From Acidaminococcales bacterium (GTDB taxonomy: Bacteria; Bacillota; Negativicutes; Acidaminococcales; JAISLQ01), in the NCBI GenBank assembly GCA_031290885.1, contig JAISLQ010000051.1:1-46046 (forward strand): DNA of 46,046 nt, written 5' to 3'. Position 1 is the stretch's first letter. Every line of letters begins with the position of its first letter. The position numbers were made by a program, and so were the translations under genes. The notes under the pieces were generated by a model. The model saw only the letters and a program-made list of their open reading frames with translations. It had not been told where the DNA came from and ran no database searches. Shown here piece after piece: positions 16,606 through 24,651 of this stretch.

Positions 16606-18435
16606 ATGTGTGGTATTGTCGGCTATATCGGGGAAGAAAACGCGGCGATTTTTTTGTTTGACGGCCTGTCGAGGCTGGAGTACCGGGGATATGATTCGGC
16701 TGGCATAGCGGTGTGCGACGGCCAAAAGATCATAGTGGAGAAAACGGCCGGCCGCTTGGAAGCCCTAAAGCAAAAATTGGGGCAGGCCCTTCCCGCAGGA
16801 TGCGTCGGCGTCGGGCACACCCGCTGGGCGACGCACGGGCGCCCGTCCGACCGCAACAGCCACCCGCACGCCAGCGCCGACGGTAATTTTGTCGTTGTCC
16901 ACAACGGGATTATCGAAAACTACCTTGATTTAAAGGAAGACCTGTTAAGCGAAGGCTACACTTTCTCGTCCGAAACGGACACCGAAGTCGTGGCGCAGCT
17001 CATGCAAAAGCATTATACGGGCGATTTGCTCGGCACGGCAAGAAAAGTGCTGGCAATCATCGAAGGCTCTTATTCCCTGGTGTTTATGAGCGCCTACGAA
17101 CCCGACCGGCTTATTTGCGCCAAAAAAGACAATCCGCTGGTCATAGGGCTCGGCGAGCGGGCTAACTACATAGCGTCCGATATACCGGCGATTATCGCCA
17201 AAACCCGGCGCACCTATATATTGAGCGACGGCGAGACGGCGATTGTTACAAAGGATGGCGTGCGGATTGAGAACATCAAGGGCGAGCCTGTCGACAAAAA
17301 AGAATTTGTCGTGACTTGGAACGCGCAAGCCGCTGAAAAAGGCGGTTACGAGCATTTTATGATCAAAGAGATATACGACCAGCCTAAGGCTGTCCGCGAC
17401 ACTTTGAGCGGGCGCGTCGGCAAGGACGGACATTCGGTGGCGCTGAAGGAATTGGGCTGGACGGCGCGGGAGATGGAAAAATTCAAGAAGATTTTTATCG
17501 TTGCCTGCGGCACCGCCTATCACGCCGGCATGGTCGGCAAACACTATATTGAGCAATTGACCCGCGTGCCGGTGGAAACGGACATCGCGTCGGAATTTCG
17601 TTATCGCGCGCCGGTCGTCGGCAGCGATTGCCTGGCGATCGTGGTAAGCCAGTCGGGAGAGACCAGCGACACTTTGGCCGCGCTCAAGGAAGCAAAACGG
17701 CTCGGCGCGCTGACCCTGGCCATAACCAACGTAGTGGACTCGTCCATCGCCCGGGAAGCGGACAAAACGCTTTATACCTACGCCGGCCCGGAAATAGCGG
17801 TCGCCTCGACCAAGGCTTACACCACCCAGGTCATGGTACTGCTGCTCTTGGCCGTCTATATGGCGCAGATTTCCGGGAGCGCCCCGCCGGCGCGCCTTGA
17901 GAAAATCGTCGAAGAGATCAAATGCATGCCGGAGCGGATCCACGAACTTTTGGAAGACGTCGATCCGATAAAAGTATTCGCCCAACAGTACGCCGCCAGC
18001 GAAGACGTATTTTTCATCGGCCGCCTGCTTGATTATGCGGTGGCGCTCGAAGGGTCGCTCAAACTCAAGGAAATATCCTATATCCACGCCGAGGCTTACG
18101 CCGCCGGCGAATTAAAGCACGGCACGCTCGCGCTTATCGTCGCCGGCACGCCGGTGATTGCGCTGGCAACCCAGGAGGAAGTTTACGAAAAAACCCTGAG
18201 CAACATAAAAGAAGTTAAAGCGCGGGACGCCATGGTCATCGGCATCGCCATGGCAGGCAGCGCCAATATAGAAAAATACGTTGACCACACTATATATATA
18301 CCGCATACTGACAAATATCTTGCGCCGGTACTCACGGTCATACCTTTGCAGCTTTTGGCTTATTACGCGGCGCTAAGCCGCGGCTGCAACGTGGATATGC
18401 CGAGAAATCTGGCAAAAAGCGTAACTGTGGAATAG
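16606..18435 (+). CDS. glmS: Glutamine-fructose-6-phosphate aminotransferase GlmS
   Basis: The enzyme makes glucosamine-6-phosphate from fructose-6-phosphate and glutamine, the entry step to amino-sugar synthesis. The ATG at 16606 is chosen because Cys2 (MCGIVGYIG) must become the N-terminal nucleophile, and AAAGGGGA precedes it; the frame extends upstream but cannot be used. An N-terminal glutaminase domain (1-240, with GHTRWATHG and NSHPH) is followed by two SIS sugar-isomerase domains (CGTAYHAG, SQSGETSDT, STKAYTTQ). The C-terminus DMPRNLAKSVTVE is the family ending. It has 609 residues. The leader shows no obvious glmS ribozyme by eye. Confidence 0.97.
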   Translation: MCGIVGYIGEENAAIFLFDGLSRLEYRGYDSAGIAVCDGQKIIVEKTAGRLEALKQKLGQALPAGCVGVGHTRWATHGRPSDRNSHPHASADGNFVVVHNGIIENYLDLKEDLLSEGYTFSSETDTEVVAQLMQKHYTGDLLGTARKVLAIIEGSYSLVFMSAYEPDRLICAKKDNPLVIGLGERANYIASDIPAIIAKTRRTYILSDGETAIVTKDGVRIENIKGEPVDKKEFVVTWNAQAAEKGGYEHFMIKEIYDQPKAVRDTLSGRVGKDGHSVALKELGWTAREMEKFKKIFIVACGTAYHAGMVGKHYIEQLTRVPVETDIASEFRYRAPVVGSDCLAIVVSQSGETSDTLAALKEAKRLGALTLAITNVVDSSIAREADKTLYTYAGPEIAVASTKAYTTQVMVLLLLAVYMAQISGSAPPARLEKIVEEIKCMPERIHELLEDVDPIKVFAQQYAASEDVFFIGRLLDYAVALEGSLKLKEISYIHAEAYAAGELKHGTLALIVAGTPVIALATQEEVYEKTLSNIKEVKARDAMVIGIAMAGSANIEKYVDHTIYIPHTDKYLAPVLTVIPLQLLAYYAALSRGCNVDMPRNLAKSVTVE

Positions 18436-18470
18436 GCGGCGCTTTCGGCGCCGACCGGGGAGGGAACAAT

Positions 18471-19226
18471 TTGCCTGAAAGCAACCGTTGCCGTCTTTTG
18501 GGGGCAAAATGCCGGCAAACAGCGATTTTTTTGTTCATTTTCCTTTTTCTCTTTTTGCCGCGCTCCGGCAACGCCGCAATCGGGCCGGACGCCGGCGCCT
18601 ATTTCGCGGCGATGGGGCAAAAATCCTATCGGGAAGGAGATTATGGCGCGTCCGTGCTGTTTTTCAGCAAGGCCATCCTCAACAGCCCGGAAAGGGCGGA
18701 ACTGTATTTGGGCAGCGCCAAAGCCTGGGTCAAGGCGGGCGATCTGACCCAGGCGGCGAACGATGCGCGGGAGGCGGTGCGAATCGCGCCGGATCGGGAA
18801 GAGGGGTACTGCCTTAACAGTTACATTTTATATCTTATGGGCGAACAGGACGAGGCCGTGGCCTTCGCGGACAGAACGGTTGAAATTTTCCCCGCCAGCC
18901 CTTTCGCCTATTATGGCCGGGCGGTCGTTTGGGAATCACTGAGCGATTTCAGTCGGGCCATCGCCGATTATAGCGAGGCGCTGCGCCTTTACAAAAAAAT
19001 GCCCAAAAGATTGCGGGCGCGGGGCATGAATGAATTCGCCGATTGCGCGGAAAGGCCTTTTTTCGATGAAAAAGCTGCGGCCATTTATTTTGGCCGGGGC
19101 ATGGCGCAATCTAAGGACGGCAATTTCAAAGAGGCCAGGCGCGATTTGAGACGGGCCGTGAAAATAAGGCCGGAACTCTCGCTTTATCTGCCGGAGGGCA
19201 TAATCGAAAGGCCGGAGGCCGCTTGA
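18471..19226 (+). CDS. Secreted or lipid-bilayer-tethered TPR protein
   Basis: The TTG at 18471 is supported by GGGGAGGG six bases upstream and gives 251 residues. A hydrophobic signal segment (about 18-33) ends in SGNAA, a plausible cleavage site. The mature part consists of tetratricopeptide repeats: AYFAAMGQKSYREGDYGASVLFF, then units near residues 75-105, 110-140, 143-172 and 200-235. TPR proteins hold partners together rather than catalyse. It starts 35 bases after glmS, so it is probably the last gene of the cdaA-glmS operon and may assist envelope assembly in the periplasm. The partner is unknown. Confidence 0.75.
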   Translation: MPESNRCRLLGAKCRQTAIFLFIFLFLFLPRSGNAAIGPDAGAYFAAMGQKSYREGDYGASVLFFSKAILNSPERAELYLGSAKAWVKAGDLTQAANDAREAVRIAPDREEGYCLNSYILYLMGEQDEAVAFADRTVEIFPASPFAYYGRAVVWESLSDFSRAIADYSEALRLYKKMPKRLRARGMNEFADCAERPFFDEKAAAIYFGRGMAQSKDGNFKEARRDLRRAVKIRPELSLYLPEGIIERPEAA

Positions 19227-19230
19227 GCGC

Positions 19231-19269
19231 AAAAACCGCCGGGAAGGGGCAAAGCCCTTCGCCCGGCGG
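19231..19269 (-). terminator. Terminator of the SpeD-like gene (minus strand)
   Basis: A bulged 14- to 15-bp stem (19254-19269 with 19236-19250, loop near 19251-19253) is followed on the minus strand by TTTTT (19231-19235). It sits between two convergent genes and may also stop plus-strand transcription from the TPR gene. Confidence 0.7.
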
Positions 19270-19333
19270 CGCCGCTTAAAGGAATCCGCGCTTTGGCGCC
19301 CGCTCGGGGCGCACTTGCGCTATCGGAACAGCA

Positions 19334-19807
19334 TCAGTCTATGGACGGCGGTTTTTTGCTTCCCAGCATGTTGAGCATTTTCGCGCTGGCATTGCGCACC
19401 CTGCGCCAGGTTTTGATCTGCCGCCTCATGGTTGGTTTCATATCGTTTAGCGAACCGAAATCGCCCCTTTTCAAAATGGTGTTTTTGTTTCTTTCCGACT
19501 TTAAGATTTGCTTTATTTTCGCCGATACTTTTTCGACGGCAGTATCCGCCGCCGCCGAAAAAACGTCCGCCGAAGCGAAGCCCGTGGAGGGGAAAGTATG
19601 GACAACCACATGACCGTGCCGATGGAAAACGGCCAGGGAAAAGCCGCCGTCCCCGCCCTGCGGAAGCGTGAAAGAAGACAGGGCCGGCATGGAGCCGTCC
19701 GCCATGATTTCTTCCAGCGCGGGCAACAACTCGGCTTGGTTGGTCAACCTGTCAAAATCGCAGTTATACAGATCGAGGATTATCTGCCGGCCTGGTAACA
19801 TAACCAT
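19334..19807 (-). CDS. SpeD-like protein lacking the AdoMet decarboxylase catalytic residues
   Basis: Of three closely spaced ATGs I choose the one at 19807, since AAAGGTG lies six bases upstream; this gives 157 residues. The protein resembles S-adenosylmethionine decarboxylase: GRQIILDLYNCD near the N-terminus, then a VVVHTFPSTGFASADVF segment that aligns with ESHLTIHTWPE...DVFTCG. Two essential residues are missing. The serine that cleaves to form the pyruvoyl group is replaced by Gly65, and the catalytic Cys by Ala85; the catalytic-type His70 remains. The C-terminus is longer and strongly basic (residues 105-150). It probably cannot self-process or decarboxylate AdoMet. It could be a regulatory subunit, a binding protein or a relic. 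No spermidine synthase gene is nearby. Confidence 0.7.
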   Translation of the reverse strand: MVMLPGRQIILDLYNCDFDRLTNQAELLPALEEIMADGSMPALSSFTLPQGGDGGFSLAVFHRHGHVVVHTFPSTGFASADVFSAAADTAVEKVSAKIKQILKSERNKNTILKRGDFGSLNDMKPTMRRQIKTWRRVRNASAKMLNMLGSKKPPSID

Positions 19808-19962
19808 CGACATCACCTTTTTCGCAGTTTTTTCGGGGCGGGGGCTTCTTTGCCGGGCTGCCCATCCCCGCCGGGTTCGGTGATAAATATTATATGCCAC
19901 AAAAGGCCGTATGTCAAAAGGATATATTCGGCGGCGCGCCGCCGGGACGGGGGACAACGCCA

Positions 19963-22122
19963 ATGTGCGAGCGGCTTGAGGGCGTTGTGGACGCAATCAT
20001 CTTTCAAAGCGGCGACAGCAATTTTTGCGTGTTTAAAATTACCGGCGCCAGAAGCGGCGGCATTGCCGTCGTCATGCGCGGCATGCCGCCGCTTCTGGGG
20101 GAGGAAATATCCCTTGAGGGGCAATGGGTGGAACACGCCCGGTTCGGCCGCCAATTTCAGGCCGTTTCCTTTAAAAGCGCCGCCGGGCTGTCTGTCCGGG
20201 GGATGGAAAGATTTTTGGGCTCGGGCGCCATAAAGGGGGTAGGGCGGACCATGGCCGCGCGCATAGTGGCGTGTTTCGGCCCGGATACTTTGCGCGTCCT
20301 GAGCGAGGAACCGTCCCGGCTGACCGCGGTGAGCGGGATCGGGACAAAAAAAGCGGAAGCGATCGGGGCCTCTTACGGCGAATTGGCAGAAATAAGGGGC
20401 CTCATGCTTTTTCTGGAAGAAAATGGGATCAGCGCCAACTATGCGCCCAAGCTGCAAAAAGTATACGGCGGCGCGGCCATTGAGCTGCTTAAAAGCAACC
20501 CTTACCGGCTGGCTCATGAAGTTGAGGGCATAGGTTTTAAAATCGCCGACCGGATAGCGGTTTCGCTGGGCATTGCCTATAATGACCGGCGCAGGATAAG
20601 CGGCGGTATCGAATTTGCCTTGCGCCAGGTCGCCCAAGCCGGCCATGTCTGCGTGCCGGAGGAGATGCTGCGGGAAAGGGCGGCCGCGCTTTTGGCCTTG
20701 GATGGGGCGGACGTAGAGGAGACGCTTAAGGATTTATTGAAAAACGGCGCCCTGCGCACGGAAAATTTCGGCGGCGAGTTCCTCGTCTATCCCGAATACC
20801 TCTACAGGGCGGAGGTAGAAACGGCGCAGCGTCTGTTATATTTAAAAAGCCGCGCCCGTTCCGTGCGGCTGCCGGACGCCGACTCCGTCATAAGAGAATG
20901 GGAGGGGCAATCCGGCATAAAATTGGCCAAAGTGCAGAGGGAAGCGATCGACAATGTGCTCCGGCACGGCGTGCTGGTATTGACCGGCGGCCCTGGCACC
21001 GGCAAGACGACCATCATCAGGGGGATCATTGCCGTTTTGGAAGCGGCCGGCTGCCGGATACAGCTGGCCGCGCCGACCGGGCGGGCGGCGCGGCGGCTGG
21101 CCGCTTCCGCCGGGCGGCCGGCGCTTACCGTGCACAAGCTGCTTGAATACGCGCCGCACGAGGGCCCGTTTGCCTTCGGGCGCAACGAAAGCGCCCCCTT
21201 GGACGCCGACGCGCTCATTGTCGACGAATCTTCCATGCTGGACATAGCCCTGGCCGCCTTTTTGCTGAAAGCCACGCCGCCCGGCTGCCGGCTGATTTTT
21301 GCCGGCGACGTCGACCAACTGCCGGCGGTAGGGCCCGGCAGCGTGCTCAAAGACATCATCAGGTCCCAAAAAGTGCCGGTCTTGAGGTTAAATGAAGTGT
21401 TCCGGCAGGGAAGGGAAAGCCGGATCGTGCTGAACGCCCATCTGATCAACCGGGGACGCATGCCGGACTTTACCGCCCCGGAGGAATTTTCCCTGGCCGA
21501 ATGCGCGGACGAGGACGCGGTAGCGGCCAAGATCGTCGAAGAGTATGTCAAACTGGCCGAAGCGCACGGCGGGCAAAACATACAAGTTTTGTCGCCGATG
21601 CACAAGCAGGCCTGCGGCGTGGAGAACCTCAACCGCCTGCTGCAGGAGACCCTCAACCCGCCCGGCGGCGAGCGGCGCGAGATAGCCACGCCGCGCCAGG
21701 CGCTGCGCGAAGGCGACAAAATAATGCAAATGCGCAACAATTACGACAAAGAAGTATTCAACGGCGACATCGGCTGGGTGGAAAGCATCGAGGGGCGGAC
21801 GCTTACGGCGCGTTTCCCCGATATAGGCGGGGGGCTGGCCGTCCGCTACGAACAGGGCGAACTTGACGAGTTGCAATTGGCCTACGCCATGAGCGTACAC
21901 AAATCGCAGGGCGGGGAATACCCGATCGTCATTCTGGCGCTTTCCCGCGCGCATTATCTTTTTTTGCAGCGGAACCTCCTTTATACAGCCGTAACCAGGG
22001 CGCGACGGCAGGTACTGATCGCCGGGCAGAAAAAGTCTTTGCAGACGGCGGTGCTCAACGACCGTATGCGGCGGCGGTATTCGCTTTTGACGGAAAGATT
22101 GCGGGAGACGCCTTTATGTTGA
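19963..22122 (+). CDS. recD2: RecD2 (RecD/TraA-type) ATP-dependent DNA helicase
   Basis: This superfamily 1B 5'-3' helicase acts in DNA repair and replication-fork maintenance in bacteria without RecBC-type RecD. I choose the ATG at 19963 (MCERLEGVV) with GGGGGA upstream, giving 719 residues. An N-terminal OB-like and helix-hairpin-helix region (about 70-170, with GVGRTMAARIV and VSGIGTKKAEAI) precedes the ATPase core: Walker A GGPGTGKTT, Walker B ALIVDESSM, then QLPAVGPG, and a C-terminal AYAMSVHKSQGGEY and LLYTAVTRAR. The organisation matches RecD2 from other Firmicutes. The stop overlaps comF. Confidence 0.92.
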   Translation: MCERLEGVVDAIIFQSGDSNFCVFKITGARSGGIAVVMRGMPPLLGEEISLEGQWVEHARFGRQFQAVSFKSAAGLSVRGMERFLGSGAIKGVGRTMAARIVACFGPDTLRVLSEEPSRLTAVSGIGTKKAEAIGASYGELAEIRGLMLFLEENGISANYAPKLQKVYGGAAIELLKSNPYRLAHEVEGIGFKIADRIAVSLGIAYNDRRRISGGIEFALRQVAQAGHVCVPEEMLRERAAALLALDGADVEETLKDLLKNGALRTENFGGEFLVYPEYLYRAEVETAQRLLYLKSRARSVRLPDADSVIREWEGQSGIKLAKVQREAIDNVLRHGVLVLTGGPGTGKTTIIRGIIAVLEAAGCRIQLAAPTGRAARRLAASAGRPALTVHKLLEYAPHEGPFAFGRNESAPLDADALIVDESSMLDIALAAFLLKATPPGCRLIFAGDVDQLPAVGPGSVLKDIIRSQKVPVLRLNEVFRQGRESRIVLNAHLINRGRMPDFTAPEEFSLAECADEDAVAAKIVEEYVKLAEAHGGQNIQVLSPMHKQACGVENLNRLLQETLNPPGGERREIATPRQALREGDKIMQMRNNYDKEVFNGDIGWVESIEGRTLTARFPDIGGGLAVRYEQGELDELQLAYAMSVHKSQGGEYPIVILALSRAHYLFLQRNLLYTAVTRARRQVLIAGQKKSLQTAVLNDRMRRRYSLLTERLRETPLC

Positions 22123-22820
22123 AAAAACTCGCCACGGCGCTGGCGGACTTCTTTTATCCGCCGGTTTGCGCCGTCTGCGGCGAAACGGCCGAAGCAAGCG
22201 GCCGCTTGTGCGGCCGCTGCCGCGCACGGGCGGCCCACCCCCGCGCCTACGCGGCGCGCGAGGCCGGCCTTGCGCACATAGACGGCGTATTGGCGCTGGC
22301 GCGTTACCGGGGCGGGCTGCAAACGCTGCTGCATAAGGTCAAATTCTCCGGGCAAAAGGAACTGCTGCCACTTTTGGCCGGGGAATTTGAATTTTTATGG
22401 GAAGGGCCGGGAAGGGCCGGCCTGGAAAGATTGCTGGGAAATTACAGCGGCGGCATCGCCGCAATCCCTGTCCCGACGGACGGGCAGAGGCTAATTGCGC
22501 GCGGCTATGATTTGCCCAAAGTCATTTTTCAGGCCTGGAGCCGCCGCCAAAACTACGCCTGGCGGGAATGCCTGAAAAGATGCGCGGCCAAACGGCCGCA
22601 ATACGAGCTTACCGGCCTTGAGCGCCGCAACAACATGGCCGGCGCGGTAGCGGCGGAATATGTGCCGGAAGAGGGCGCCCTGCTGATTGTCGACGACATA
22701 TTGACCACCGGGGCGACGCTTTGCGAGTGCGCGCGCGCCCTCAGGTCGGCGGGCGGCGCGAAGAAAATCATCGTAGGGCTGGCCGTGGCCAGCGATGCAC
22801 AAAACCCCGCGCCAAACTGA
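22116..22820 (+). CDS. comF: ComF-family phosphoribosyltransferase-like protein
   Basis: ComF proteins are cytoplasmic factors needed for uptake of transforming DNA in competent bacteria, and are widespread in non-competent ones too. The 234-residue product has an N-terminal four-cysteine zinc ribbon (CAVC near 18, CGRC near 32) and a type I phosphoribosyltransferase domain whose PRPP loop is LLIVDDILTTGAT (about 188-200). The start overlaps the recD2 stop by seven bases, so the two are translationally coupled; both relate to DNA handling. No other competence gene is in the window. Confidence 0.9.
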   Translation: MLKKLATALADFFYPPVCAVCGETAEASGRLCGRCRARAAHPRAYAAREAGLAHIDGVLALARYRGGLQTLLHKVKFSGQKELLPLLAGEFEFLWEGPGRAGLERLLGNYSGGIAAIPVPTDGQRLIARGYDLPKVIFQAWSRRQNYAWRECLKRCAAKRPQYELTGLERRNNMAGAVAAEYVPEEGALLIVDDILTTGATLCECARALRSAGGAKKIIVGLAVASDAQNPAPN

Positions 22821-22827
22821 CGCGGGG
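22801..22827 (-). terminator. Terminator of the HD-GYP gene (minus strand)
   Basis: CCCCGCG (22805-22811) pairs with CGCGGGG (22821-22827) around a 9-base loop, and TTTT follows on the minus strand. The stem overlaps the last codons of comF. Confidence 0.6.
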
Positions 22828-22850
22828 CCGATTTCAGGCGCCTTGCGGCG

Positions 22851-23450
22851 TCAATGCCCCAAGGCGCCGGCCAGCGCCTTGACCACCTCCGGGTCAAAAG
22901 CCGTGCCGGACTGTTCGAAAACTTCCCGCATGGCCGCCTTGACGGTTTTCGGCCAGTTGCCGGAGCAGGGATTGACCGTGTCGTAGTAATCGGCCACGCC
23001 GATGATCCGCGCGCTTAACGGTATGTTAGAGCCTTTCAGCCGTCTGGGAAAACCTTTGCCGTCCCATCTTTCGTGATGCGAACGAATGAAAACGCAGATG
23101 TTGTCTTTGAACCCCGGTTCGTTTTCCAGCATGTTCATGCCCATGTCGCAATGCCTCTTGTAAAGGCTTACCTCGCGCTTGTAAACGCAGGGCAGCCTCC
23201 TCAAAAGCTCGTTGGGCAGGGCGAGCTTTCCGATGTCGTGCAGCAGGGCGGCCGCTTTCAGCACGCTTATTTCTTCCTCGGGCAGGCCCATTTTGGCGCC
23301 TATGCTGACGGCGTAATTGGCGACCTGTATGCTGTGATTATAAACGGTCTTGTTTTTGACGCGCAAACGGTTAAGCCAAGTGAAGGCAATGGCGTTTACA
23401 GGACCTTCTTCTTCCAGGGCCAAGGTGGTTTGATCAATAAAGTCAGACAA
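22851..23450 (-). CDS. HD-GYP domain protein, putative cyclic-di-GMP phosphodiesterase
   Basis: HD-GYP proteins hydrolyse c-di-GMP. The domain covers almost the whole protein: HDIGK near residue 70 is the HD metal site, and HHERWDGKGFP near 125 is the GYP motif in a GFP form, which is tolerated in active members. No sensory or receiver domain is attached, so this is a bare domain of 199 residues. I choose TTG 23450, because GGAAAGGA lies eight bases upstream; a TTG at 23471 has no good ribosome site. It is divergent from the flagellar operon that follows, which fits control of motility, but no direct link is shown. Confidence 0.85.
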   Translation of the reverse strand: MSDFIDQTTLALEEEGPVNAIAFTWLNRLRVKNKTVYNHSIQVANYAVSIGAKMGLPEEEISVLKAAALLHDIGKLALPNELLRRLPCVYKREVSLYKRHCDMGMNMLENEPGFKDNICVFIRSHHERWDGKGFPRRLKGSNIPLSARIIGVADYYDTVNPCSGNWPKTVKAAMREVFEQSGTAFDPEVVKALAGALGH

Positions 23451-23836
23451 GAAAATCGTCCTTTCCGGCAAAAACGCGCCGGCACCGCCGGGAAAGTCCA
23501 GTTGTCGTCGGGCCGCGCCGCGTTTAAACGCTTATGATTGGATTTGCAATTGTATCCTAACGGCGGCCGGAATTTATAACGGCCGCGAAAAGTCGAAAAT
23601 TTTTAACTTGACAAAACGATTTTTTTGTAGGCCCCAACCGCAGGCGTGAAAGAAGATATACAGGCGGCATTTGAAGTTTAGCAGATTTCAACGAAACATT
23701 CAAATAGGAAAAAAGGCCTATTTTTTGCCGCACGGCAAAAAAATATGATAAAACATTTAATTTATGGCGGCTTTTACACGATATTATGAGTAAGAAGTTT
23801 ATTTTTACATGCCGAATAAAATAAGAGGTGGCAATT
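23451..23836. other. Intergenic region between the HD-GYP gene and flgM
   Basis: The stretch is AT-rich from 23590. It contains two overlapping inverted repeats (23702-23708 with 23717-23723; 23721-23729 with 23734-23742) of unknown meaning. A possible FliA-type promoter lies near its right end: AGAAGTTT (23793-23800), 10 bases, then GCCGAATAA (23811-23819), against the consensus TAAAGTTT-N11-GCCGATAA. If used, it would leave a very short leader before flgM, so this is tentative. Confidence 0.35.
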
Positions 23837-24133
23837 ATGAACATAAAATCTACCGACTTACTGCATGGTTTGTCAGCTTATAAAAGCCAGGCGCTCCAGC
23901 AAAAGCGCGCTGGCGCCGAAAACAAAAAGAACGCCAACATGCAGCCGGACGAGGTGATACTTTCCGGCCGCAACACGGAGATTGGCCCGGACATGAAGCA
24001 AATCCGCGATACTATAGATTTGCGCCAGGAATTGGTGGAGCAAATAAAAACGCGCATGCGCGACGGCAGCTATTACGTTGAGGCGGGAGAGATTGCCGAC
24101 AAGATCATTGAAGCGTCAAAGGTCGAACCTTGA
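23837..24133 (+). CDS. flgM: FlgM, anti-sigma-28 factor
   Basis: FlgM holds the flagellar sigma factor FliA inactive until the hook is complete and FlgM is exported. The 98-residue product has an unstructured, polar N-terminal half and a C-terminal sigma-binding part (RQELVEQIKTRMRDGSYYVEAGEIADKI, shortened here to its core LVEQIKTRMRDGSY). The ATG at 23837 is chosen because AGAGGTGG lies five bases upstream. It opens the operon flgM-flgN-flgK-flgL-fliW-csrA, a standard late flagellar order in Firmicutes. Confidence 0.88.
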   Translation: MNIKSTDLLHGLSAYKSQALQQKRAGAENKKNANMQPDEVILSGRNTEIGPDMKQIRDTIDLRQELVEQIKTRMRDGSYYVEAGEIADKIIEASKVEP

Positions 24134-24639
24134 TGGATGCGGCGTGGGAAGAGGTGATTGGCCTCTTGGACGCCATGTCCGGACATTATCTCGAGATGAT
24201 CGGGCTGGCCGAGGAAAAGCGCGCCGCGCTGATTAACGTCCAGGCCAATAAAATCAGCGGCATCATCGCGCGGGAAGAGGCGCTCATCAGGCAAATAGGC
24301 GCGCTCGAAAAAAAAAGGGTTGGCCTTGTCGGGCAGATTGCGGCCGAAAGCGGCTGGACCGACCAAAAGATCAAGCTCTTGCATCTGGTGGAAAGGGCGC
24401 CGGAAAAATTCGCGGAACGCATGAAGCAGACCGGCCATAAATTGGCCGACATTGTCATGCGTATCGCCATGTTGAACGGAATCAACAACAATCTTCTGAA
24501 ACAGGCCATGCATATTGTCGATTACAATATCAACATTCTGTCGCGGGCGCAGGCGGCGCCCGTTTATGAAGCCGGCGGCGGGCAATCGCGCGACGGCAAG
24601 GGCGACCTTAGGCTTGGCGTCCTCGACAGGAAGGCATAA
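24133..24639 (+). CDS. flgN: FlgN-family flagellar export chaperone
   Basis: FlgN binds the hook-junction proteins FlgK and FlgL in the cytoplasm and delivers them to the export gate. The 168-residue product is almost entirely helical, with long charged heptads (EEKRAALINVQANKISGI, then ALEKKRVGLVGQIAAE), as expected for the family. The ATG shares one base with the flgM stop. Its two expected clients are encoded directly downstream. Confidence 0.85.
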   Translation: MDAAWEEVIGLLDAMSGHYLEMIGLAEEKRAALINVQANKISGIIAREEALIRQIGALEKKRVGLVGQIAAESGWTDQKIKLLHLVERAPEKFAERMKQTGHKLADIVMRIAMLNGINNNLLKQAMHIVDYNINILSRAQAAPVYEAGGGQSRDGKGDLRLGVLDRKA

Positions 24640-24651
24640 AGGAGAATCGCC

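Noticed and set aside
23608-23613. TTGACA upstream of flgM as a sigma-A promoter
   Set aside because: No -10-like hexamer lies 16 to 18 bases downstream; the sequence there is GC-rich.
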